From positions 1 to 11,674 of the forward strand of contig JBBQNY010000085.1 in NCBI GenBank assembly GCA_038330365.1: a stretch of 11,674 nt of DNA. The letters are read 5' to 3'. The notes under the pieces were generated by a model that was not told where the DNA came from, ran no database searches, and saw only the letters and a program-made list of their open reading frames with translations. The position numbers and the translations under genes are program-made. The DNA comes from JBBQNY01 sp038330365 (GTDB lineage: Bacteria; Pseudomonadota; Gammaproteobacteria; Xanthomonadales; Ahniellaceae). Each line of letters opens with the position of its first letter. The stretch's first letter is position 1. Below, piece by piece: positions 6,382 through 11,674 of this stretch.

Positions 6382-6424
6382 CTCGTATCCGAAGTGGAAG
6401 TGCGCCGAGAGGCGCCGATCCCGA

Positions 6425-7861
6425 TCAGTAGCGGTAATGCTCAGGCTTGTACGGGCCATCCGGCGACACGCCGAGATAGGCCGCCTGCTCATCGCTGAGG
6501 CGCGTCAGCTTTACGCCGATCTTGTCCAGATGCAGGCGGGCAACTTCCTCGTCGAGCTTCTTGGGCAGGATGTAGACCTTGTTCTCGTACGTGTCCTTGT
6601 TGGCCCAGAGCTCGATCTGCGCCAGCGTCTGGTTGGCGAACGAGTTCGACATGACAAAGCTCGGATGGCCGGTGGCGCAACCGAGATTGACGAGACGACC
6701 TTCGGCCAACAGGAACATCGCGCGCCCATCCGGGAACACGTACTTGTCGACCTGCGGCTTGATGTTGATCTTCGTAACGCCCGGCATCGAGTTCAGCGCA
6801 TCGACCTGGATCTCATTGTCGAAATGGCCGATGTTGCAGACGATCGCCTGATCCTTCATGGCCTTGAGGTGATCAAGCGTCAGCACGTCCTTGTTGCCGG
6901 TGGTGGTGACGTAGATGTCGCCGCGGCCCAGCGTCGACTCCACGGTGTTGACCTCGAAGCCTTCCATCGACGCCTGCAGGGCATTGATCGGGTCGATCTC
7001 GGTGACGACCACGCGCGAACCATACGCGCGCAGCGAATGTGCGCAGCCCTTGCCGACATCGCCGTAACCGCAGACCACGGCCAGCTTGCCCGCCAGCATC
7101 ACGTCCATCGCGCGCTTGAGGCCATCGGCCAGCGACTCACGGCAACCGTAGAGATTATCGAACTTCGATTTGGTGACCGAGTCGTTGACGTTGATCGCGG
7201 GCACCAGCAGCTTGCCGGCTTCGGCGATCTGATAGAGGCGATGCACGCCGGTGGTGGTCTCCTCGGAAACGCCGCGCCAGTCCTTGACGACGCTGGTCCA
7301 GAAACCCGGGCGCTCCTTCGCGACGCGCTTGAGGAGCTTCTTGATCACGCCTTCCTCGTGCGAGGCGGCCGGCTCGTCCACCCACTTCGAACCCTGTTCC
7401 AGCTCATAGCCCTTGTGGATCAGCAGCGTGACGTCGCCGCCGTCGTCGACCACGAGTTCAGGACCCTTGCCGTCGGGAAAGCTCAGTGCGTCGAGCGTGC
7501 AGTCCCAGTATTCCTCGAGCGTCTCGCCCTTCCACGCGAATACCGGCGTGCCGGTCGTGGCGATCGCGGCGGCCGCATGATCCTGCGTTGAGAAGATGTT
7601 GCATGAGGCCCAGCGCACGTCGGCGCCGATGTCTTTCAGCGTCTCGATCAGCACCGCGGTCTGGATGGTCATGTGCAGCGAGCCCGTTACGCGCACGCCC
7701 TTGAGCGGTGCCTCGCTTGCGTGCTTGCGGCGGATCGACATGAGGCCGGGCATCTCGTGCTCGGCGATGTCAATTTCCTTGCGGCCGAAGTCGGCCAGCG
7801 AAATATCGGCGATCTTGTAGTCATTGGGCGCGTCGGCGCCTTCCTTGCGAACGGCATTCAT
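6425..7861 (-). CDS. ahcY: Adenosylhomocysteinase (478 aa)
   Basis: Cytoplasmic NAD-dependent enzyme that splits S-adenosylhomocysteine into homocysteine and adenosine, which relieves product inhibition of methyltransferases. The family motifs run in order: GSLHMTIQTAVLIETL (60-75), SCNIFSTQDHAAAAI (86-100), the roughly 40-residue insertion found in proteobacterial enzymes (about 125-185), NVNDSVTKSKFDN (224-236), the NAD-binding GYGDVGKG (265-272), CNIGHFDNEI (342-351), GCATGHPSFVMS (394-405) and the conserved C-terminal KPEHYRY (472-478). The length is normal and complete. The ATG at 7861 has GGAG 8 bases upstream. The gene is alone in its unit, with its own promoter, SAH riboswitch and terminator. 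Confidence 0.97.
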   Translation of the reverse strand: MNAVRKEGADAPNDYKIADISLADFGRKEIDIAEHEMPGLMSIRRKHASEAPLKGVRVTGSLHMTIQTAVLIETLKDIGADVRWASCNIFSTQDHAAAAIATTGTPVFAWKGETLEEYWDCTLDALSFPDGKGPELVVDDGGDVTLLIHKGYELEQGSKWVDEPAASHEEGVIKKLLKRVAKERPGFWTSVVKDWRGVSEETTTGVHRLYQIAEAGKLLVPAINVNDSVTKSKFDNLYGCRESLADGLKRAMDVMLAGKLAVVCGYGDVGKGCAHSLRAYGSRVVVTEIDPINALQASMEGFEVNTVESTLGRGDIYVTTTGNKDVLTLDHLKAMKDQAIVCNIGHFDNEIQVDALNSMPGVTKINIKPQVDKYVFPDGRAMFLLAEGRLVNLGCATGHPSFVMSNSFANQTLAQIELWANKDTYENKVYILPKKLDEEVARLHLDKIGVKLTRLSDEQAAYLGVSPDGPYKPEHYRY

Positions 7862-7869
7862 CAGGTGAT

Positions 7870-7881
7870 CTCCAGTTGGAG
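7870..7881 (-). promoter_or_regulatory. ahcY Shine-Dalgarno with small masking hairpin
   Basis: On the minus strand CTCC-AACT-GGAG: the ribosome binding site GGAG (7873-7870) can pair with CTCC (7881-7878), whose first bases belong to the closing stem of the riboswitch. If SAH holds that stem closed the GGAG would be free, which fits an ON switch acting on translation. The pairing is seen; the mechanism is inferred. Confidence 0.55.
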
Positions 7882-7961
7882 GGCGCCGTTCGTTCGGTTT
7901 CCCGAAGTCCGTCGAGCCTGTGCCAGCGACCTTGCGGTGCGGCGTGCAGCGCCCCTCGACG
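7878..7961 (-). promoter_or_regulatory. SAH riboswitch upstream of ahcY
   Basis: The minus-strand leader carries the hallmarks of this class: CGTCGAGGGGCGCTGCA at the 5' side, a GCAA-capped hairpin (ACCGCAAGGT), CAGGCTCGACG, and CGAACGGCGCCCTCC at the 3' side. Stem P1 forms from GGGGCGCT and GGCGCCCT (8 pairs, two of them G-U). The pseudoknot forms from CGTCGAG (7961-7955) and CTCGACG (7916-7910), 7 perfect pairs. SAH riboswitches are ON switches for ahcY in gamma- and betaproteobacteria. The motif begins just downstream of the predicted transcription start and ends 17 bases before the ATG. Confidence 0.9.
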
Positions 7962-7975
7962 GCGAGGAGGCGTGC

Positions 7976-7981
7976 AGTATA
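7976..7981 (-). promoter_or_regulatory. ahcY -10 box
   Basis: TATACT on the minus strand, 5 of 6 matches to TATAAT; transcription would start near 7969, just before the riboswitch. At 16-18 bases upstream there is no good -35 box; that position is occupied by the 30-bp palindrome, which suggests activator or repressor control. Confidence 0.6.
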
Positions 7982-7988
7982 GCGCCTC

Positions 7989-8018
7989 CATATCTCTTCG
8001 TCGCGATGAAGCGATATG
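7989..8018. promoter_or_regulatory. 30-bp palindrome at the ahcY promoter, likely operator
   Basis: CATATC at 7989-7994 mirrors GATATG at 8013-8018, CTTC (7996-7999) mirrors GAAG (8008-8011), and the centre is TCGCGA (8001-8006). In all 13 of 15 base pairs of the two half-sites match. It covers the -35 position of the ahcY promoter, 7 bp from the -10 box. An ArsR-type SAH-responsive regulator such as SahR is a candidate binder, but I cannot confirm the motif from memory. Confidence 0.6.
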
Positions 8019-8122
8019 TAAGCTGCCCGAACCCCTCATCAAAACACGAATTAAACCATTGATTTGACGCGTCTTTTTTAACAGTGAGTCTGGGGTTCCG
8101 GCTCATGTCTGGCGCGATCCAC

Positions 8123-8197
8123 CATGACGCGGGGACTCGCACCCTCACCCCCAGCCCCTCTCCCACTGGGAGAGGGGAGCGGTCTGCGGCGGCCGGA
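8123..8197 (+). repeat. CATGACGCGGGG / CCCCTCTCCC stem-loop repeat, long copy
   Basis: CATGACGCGGGGACTCGC, ACCCTCACCCCC, hairpin 8155-8164 with 8168-8177 (loop ACT), then GGAGCGG and TCTGCGGCGGCCGGA. It is the only copy here that joins both halves of the family, so it best defines the unit at about 75 bp. Confidence 0.8.
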
Positions 8198-8272
8198 TGC
8201 ATCTTCTCCCTTCTCCCCCTGGGAGACTGCAGCTGCAGGAGCAGCTGCGAACGCCGCAGGCGTCCCGCAGGG

Positions 8273-8294
8273 CGCACCACAGGGATGTGGTGCG
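8273..8294. repeat. Perfect 8-bp hairpin, CGCACCAC
   Basis: CGCACCAC (8273-8280), loop AGGGAT, GTGGTGCG (8287-8294). It lies about 150 bp past the stop of the minus-strand gene ending at 8443. No U-run on either side, so it is not a clear terminator; probably another repeat-type element. Confidence 0.45.
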
Positions 8295-8316
8295 TAAGGT
8301 GGCATGCAGCGCCGGA

Positions 8317-8329
8317 TGAGGGTCCGAGG
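8317..8329 (-). repeat. Short inverted piece of the stem-loop repeat family
   Basis: TGAGGGTCCGAGG is identical to 6148-6160 of the inverted copy. With the full copy at 8123 it brackets about 200 bp in head-to-head fashion. Confidence 0.5.
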
Positions 8330-8442
8330 TCGACATCAGTCCCGAAAGTGCGTGGTCAATGGCGCTTCCAGCGGATTCCTCAAGGCATGTCCGCACCCTG
8401 TTTGCTACGCGACAGTGCGCCGACGAAGTCGGGTGGAAGCTC

Positions 8443-9933
8443 CTACGGGGCCTGTTCGAAGCCATTACCGAAGATCGATTGCGCCGCAGCGTAGCCGGTC
8501 GCGGTACCGCTGCGGATCGTCGGCACGCCGGTGCCCTGCGGTGACCCGGGCGGTGGCGGCACGGGTTCCGCGCCGATGAACACCACGTCGGTCGGAGTCA
8601 TGCGGCGCTGTGCGGCATCGTACGGGCCACCGAAGGCATCGACCAGTAGATCCGGCCCCACCAGCGCAAAGAATTCCTCGCTGGACAGCGGCGCCCCATC
8701 GTGATCGACGATGATCGCAGTGCTGACGTCGACGGCGATGCCCTGGATGGTGACAACCGGCGCAGCAACCGACTGCACTGGACCACGCACGCGCGTGTCG
8801 GTGGCATCGGGATCGCCGCGCTCGCGCACCCGGGTGGCAAACGCCTGGCCCGACTGGTCGAGATAGCCCCGCACCTCGACTTGTTGCGGCAGCGTCAGAC
8901 CGTTGGCGAGGATGCCGTCCTCGTCGCGAACCTGCGCGGAATTGCGCACCGTCACGCCCAGCACGCGGATACTTTCGCCGGGCACGACGGCCGCGGGGTC
9001 GACCGGGCCTTCAAACCGAACCACAGGCCGGACGTACTCGATCACATCGGCATGAAATTCCAGCGCAGCCGTGTAGGTGCCGTCCACGGCGATGGCAACA
9101 CCCGGCTCGAGATCGTCGCGGTCTCCGAAAACAAACACGGTGTCCGCATCGACCTCGACCAGCAGTGCGCCGAGAGAGACATGATCGGGATCCGGAACAG
9201 TGCTGATGATCGCCTGCACGAAGCCCGCAGCACCCGGAGTGCCGGCCGGAACGGGCGTCACGCAACGCGCGTCGAACACCGTGTCGAGCACCGTATCGGG
9301 AGGAAACGGGCTGATGGGCGTCGCGCGCAGCTCGACGAATTCGCCGATGGCAGGCAGCGCGGCCGCGCAGTTGTCGAAGGTGACGCCGGTGGTATCCACG
9401 CGCTGCGTGCCCACGCTCAGCTCGGACGCGGAAGACTGCTGCACGATGCCAGACAACAGATACTTGTTGCCAGGTGCATCCAGCCGCTCGATCAGCGTAG
9501 CCAGCAGGCTGCCATTGGCATCCAGCAGGCCGGCAACCACGAGTTGCGTTCCGACCGGAAGCGCATCGGTCGATTCGAAGCCCGCGAGCGTCGTATCGGC
9601 ATTCACGGTCAGCGGCTGGCCGAGGACGGCGAAGGGCGCCGTGCCCGTGACCGGCCCGATCAGCGTGTAGGAAAAGACCAGCGCGGGCAGACCACCGCGA
9701 AACGGCTGCGCCGGATCACCCGCTGGCCGCCATGTCAGTTGCAGACCATCGGGAAGCCGGGCGAGATCCGCGAACACTCCGACTTCGCCATCCACCGTGA
9801 CCGGTGTATCCGGCGCGATGTCGAAGGCACGTCCGTTGAGGATGAGTTCCGTCGAAACGGGCTGCGAGCGGGCGTGCGTCGCCGCCAGCGACAAAATGAG
9901 GATGACGATTGCGCGTGCGGTGAAAGAGAGCAG
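8443..9933 (-). CDS. Secreted DUF5666-type beta-rich protein (496 aa)
   Basis: Exported protein of unknown function, made of repeated beta-rich units typical of DUF5666 (for example the segments around VRFEGPVDP, VEVRGYLDQSGQAFATRV and RVRGPVQSVAAPVVTIQG), rich in Val, Asp, Gly and Pro, with few Lys. The C terminus SIFGNGFEQAP carries the short tail I know from many secreted proteins of Xanthomonadaceae, perhaps a sorting or anchoring tag. The only standard start is TTG at 9894, which would cut off a signal peptide. The frame continues upstream into LLSFTARAIVILIL and then SLAATHA-RS, a normal signal sequence, and CTG at 9933 has GGAG 7 bases upstream. No ATG, GTG or TTG lies in frame between the TTG and the upstream stop at 10027, so I place the start at CTG. 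The gene starts 260 bp past the lysozyme-family gene on the same strand. Confidence 0.75.
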   Translation of the reverse strand: MLSFTARAIVILILSLAATHARSQPVSTELILNGRAFDIAPDTPVTVDGEVGVFADLARLPDGLQLTWRPAGDPAQPFRGGLPALVFSYTLIGPVTGTAPFAVLGQPLTVNADTTLAGFESTDALPVGTQLVVAGLLDANGSLLATLIERLDAPGNKYLLSGIVQQSSASELSVGTQRVDTTGVTFDNCAAALPAIGEFVELRATPISPFPPDTVLDTVFDARCVTPVPAGTPGAAGFVQAIISTVPDPDHVSLGALLVEVDADTVFVFGDRDDLEPGVAIAVDGTYTAALEFHADVIEYVRPVVRFEGPVDPAAVVPGESIRVLGVTVRNSAQVRDEDGILANGLTLPQQVEVRGYLDQSGQAFATRVRERGDPDATDTRVRGPVQSVAAPVVTIQGIAVDVSTAIIVDHDGAPLSSEEFFALVGPDLLVDAFGGPYDAAQRRMTPTDVVFIGAEPVPPPPGSPQGTGVPTIRSGTATGYAAAQSIFGNGFEQAP

Positions 9934-10193
9934 TGGAGTTCTCCAGACAGAGCCCGGTTGGGCATGCGCCGGCGCGGTGATTCGCGCTTCGCAGCCGAGC
10001 CGTGTGCACGCATTGGCGCGAGCGCATCAGCCCAGCCAACTCACGCTAACACGAGTCTCCACAGTGCACGGATTGTGATAATTCGTGACGCAACGGTTGA
10101 AGGCCGAGGTGGCAACTCGATGCTCGTGCGAGGTGCCGATCTCTGCGGAGCGGCGTACACGTGCGGCGTCGGCAGCCGCCGCGCGCGGTCCGG

Positions 10194-10997
10194 TCAGGTC
10201 GGAGCGCCGGCAAGCGGGTGGCCGGTGACGCGGCGGTAGGCAGCGGCGGTTGCCGGCCCAGGCCAGCCATCCTCACGCAGGAAAATGCCCGGATGCGTAT
10301 TGAGCCAGTGCTGCAGCGCGACCCCGCGTGTTCGCAGGTCGGCATCGCGCGGGCGCTGGGCGTGGAAACCGACAACCAGTGGTGCGAGCACTGCATCGCG
10401 AGAGTCGTCGACTGTGGACAGATCGATCTGCTGCAGCTCGGCCAGGCGCCGAAGCATCACGGCGCCGCCGATCTGCGTGGACACGAGGTCGCGGTCCCAG
10501 ACGCCGTCGCTGCGGTATTTGCCGCGCTGATAGTGGTTGCTGCCACTCCACAGGTAGGGCGAGAGCACGCCGGTATGGAAGCGCCGATAGCCGAACCCGT
10601 TATAGCGCTCAAGTCGCCACAGCGTGGCGGCCAGTGACCAGTCGCGGGCACGGTGGAAATTGTGCAGACGCAGGGCATCCGCGGCGCTGTGCTCCCAGGT
10701 GAAAGGCGGATCTGCGTGCGGCCGTCCGACAGGTACCTTGACGGTGCGGGCCGCCAGCGGATCGCCGTTGTGCAGATGGGAGCGGAAATCGCGGCTGGCT
10801 TCCAGTGAATGCAGCACGGCTACAAACATCCATGGAAGGCCGAGCGGCGCGGCAACGCCTTCGTAGCGTCCGCGATCAGCTACTACAGCCCGCGCGATGC
10901 GGTCGATCTGTAGCTCCCAGGCGGGATTGACGACGCAGCTTGCGAATAGCGCCTCATACTCGCGTTGCAGTCCACGCGTGAGCGCGACATCGCTCAT
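10194..10997 (-). CDS. Lysozyme-family protein with C-terminal peptidoglycan-binding-like segment (267 aa)
   Basis: Resembles the COG5526-type lysozyme family. The N-terminal domain shows LHSLEASRDF (62-71) with Glu66 as the likely catalytic acid, SHLHNGDPLAARTVKVPVGR (73-92), FTWEHSAADAL (99-109), LERYNGFGYR (129-138), SPYLWSGSNHY (146-156) and a Gly-rich TQIGGAVMLRRL (174-185). The C-terminal part, VALQHWLNTHPG (226-237) to DGWPGPATAAAYRRVTG (243-259), looks like a short peptidoglycan-binding domain. The expected role is cleavage of cell-wall glycan. There is no signal peptide, so export would need lysis, a dedicated secretion route or a partner. Its ATG overlaps the stop of the upstream patatin-like gene (ATGA, 10994-10997), so the two are translationally coupled. 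Confidence 0.8.
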   Translation of the reverse strand: MSDVALTRGLQREYEALFASCVVNPAWELQIDRIARAVVADRGRYEGVAAPLGLPWMFVAVLHSLEASRDFRSHLHNGDPLAARTVKVPVGRPHADPPFTWEHSAADALRLHNFHRARDWSLAATLWRLERYNGFGYRRFHTGVLSPYLWSGSNHYQRGKYRSDGVWDRDLVSTQIGGAVMLRRLAELQQIDLSTVDDSRDAVLAPLVVGFHAQRPRDADLRTRGVALQHWLNTHPGIFLREDGWPGPATAAAYRRVTGHPLAGAPT

Positions 10998-11674
10998 TGC
11001 GCGGTCCCGGGCGAGCTTCCTCCATTGTGCGCCACGGTTGGCTCGTCGCTTTCAGGGTCGAGTCGCATGTCGGAAGTCAGTTCCGGTCGCAACATCGCAT
11101 GGATATCCGGCATAGCCGTACGTTCCAGGAACAGAGGCTGGACTGGAACCGCTGCGTTCGGCGCGGCCCGCATGACTTCGCTCATGAAGCGCTTGGCGAT
11201 GGAGTAGCCGAGTTCGCGATACGCCTCGAGTTGCGCCTCGTCGAAGAACTGGTCGCTGGTGCTCTGGTGTGGAAAACCCGGTTGATGATGGCGGTAACTC
11301 TCCACGTCCGCCGACAGTCCCGTGATGGGCGTCGCATGCAGATACACGAGCCATGCGCACGTCTTCGGCTGCTCGCCCTTGGCCGGATAAAACAGGCGCG
11401 CAATCGCATGCCCGCGTTTGACGCAGGGCCGATCGAACTTGTGCGCGGGCGGTTTGGGAATCAGGTCCTTGAGCTGTAGGCCGTCATCGAAGCAGAAGTG
11501 CACGCCGAAATCGACGCGAACCTTCTCGATCAAATTCGCGAGATCAGCAAATCCCCCCGTGGCGTCCTGGCCGGCCGAAGCCAGCACGATCAGCTTTGTG
11601 CGCCTGCGGATCAATTCGTAAGCGCCGGTGTTGTCGAAATGCCCGCCATCGGTCAACTCGAGAAAATAGCTGCG
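10994..11674 (-). CDS. Patatin-like phospholipase, C-terminal part (5' end outside window)
   Basis: Only the last 226 residues are present; the frame stays open to the window edge (RSYFLELTDGG). The catalytic Asp of the patatin Ser-Asp dyad is visible in LTDGGHFDNTGAYELIRRR, the usual DGG motif, followed by the family pattern IVLASAGQDATGGFADLANLIEKVRVDFGV in shortened form: KLIVLASAG, then FADLANLIEKVRVDFGV. The GxSxG serine and any membrane segments lie upstream, outside the window. The segment FPHQSTSDQFFDEAQLEAYRE resembles the end of the large bacterial patatin-like membrane proteins. A polar tail with many Asp, Glu and Pro closes the protein. Lipid ester hydrolysis is likely; the substrate is unknown. 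Confidence 0.85.
   Translation of the reverse strand, partial: RSYFLELTDGGHFDNTGAYELIRRRTKLIVLASAGQDATGGFADLANLIEKVRVDFGVHFCFDDGLQLKDLIPKPPAHKFDRPCVKRGHAIARLFYPAKGEQPKTCAWLVYLHATPITGLSADVESYRHHQPGFPHQSTSDQFFDEAQLEAYRELGYSIAKRFMSEVMRAAPNAAVPVQPLFLERTAMPDIHAMLRPELTSDMRLDPESDEPTVAHNGGSSPGTAQ

Larger units (their letters stand above)
5880..6424. other. Convergent intergenic region with repeats
   Basis: Lies between the ends of the diguanylate cyclase and ahcY genes. It holds two members of the CCCCTCTCCC repeat family and the ahcY terminator, listed separately. A run of nine A occurs at 6216-6224 without a good hairpin next to it. No gene is supported; the open frames run through repeats or antisense to ahcY. 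Confidence 0.6.
8019..8442. other. Intergenic region upstream of ahcY with repeats
   Basis: Lies between the ahcY control region and the stop of the DUF5666-type gene. It holds a full stem-loop repeat (8123-8197), a short inverted piece of the same family (8317-8329) and a perfect hairpin (8273-8294). I see no gene; short frames here are made of repeat sequence. Confidence 0.55.

Noticed and set aside
6248..7591. 447-codon plus-strand frame opposite ahcY
   Set aside because: Antisense shadow of ahcY; its translation is Arg/His/Asp-rich without recognisable domains.
8701..10239. 512-codon plus-strand frame, longer than the gene it opposes
   Set aside because: The minus frame has a signal peptide, DUF5666-like units and the IFGNGFE tail; the plus frame is Arg/His-rich and shows no domain.
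1..11674. CRISPR array, tRNA or rRNA genes, integrase or prophage genes
   Set aside because: No regularly spaced direct repeats, no cloverleaf and no integrase or phage structural motifs were seen on either strand.

Overview
The window looks like chromosomal DNA of a high-GC gammaproteobacterium, most likely of the Xanthomonadales (Lysobacter/Dokdonella/Rhodanobacter type). The support is a secreted protein ending in an IFGNGFE tail, ahcY under an S-adenosylhomocysteine (SAH) riboswitch, and several short palindromic intergenic repeat families. The assignment rests on recognition; no search was run.

Region 1 (1-2086, all minus strand) is the most interesting part. It is a compact operon read from 2086 towards 1: a SonM-like tetrapyrrole-methylase-fold protein, a RimJ/RimL-type GNAT acetyltransferase, an 86-aa candidate peptide and a second 75-aa candidate peptide with a very acidic tail. 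The first three genes overlap by ATGA, and the fourth follows after 83 bp. I read this as a split borosin RiPP cluster, in which a stand-alone alpha-N-methyltransferase methylates the backbone of separate precursor peptides. It has two dissimilar precursors and an acetyltransferase as candidate tailoring or immunity enzyme.

Region 2 (2087-2776) is non-coding and rich in repeats. It holds an inverted pair of identical 28-bp dRS3-like palindromes and one copy of a second stem-loop repeat family.

Region 3 (2777-8018) holds two methyl-cycle genes, metF and ahcY, both on the minus strand. Between them on the plus strand lie a degenerate GGDEF protein, which keeps an RxxD inhibitory-site motif, and a membrane diguanylate cyclase, which has a good GGEEF site but no RxxD. 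ahcY has a full control region: a 30-bp palindrome, a TATACT -10 box, an SAH riboswitch, a possible Shine-Dalgarno-masking hairpin and an intrinsic terminator. AhcY removes the SAH made by methyltransferases and MetF supplies methyl groups for SAM, so both would support the borosin enzyme, although they belong to general metabolism.

Region 4 (8019-11674) starts with more stem-loop repeats. It continues on the minus strand with a secreted DUF5666-type protein whose signal peptide seems to begin at a non-standard CTG, and then a translationally coupled pair: a patatin-like phospholipase (5' end outside the window) followed by a lysozyme-family protein with a C-terminal peptidoglycan-binding-like segment.
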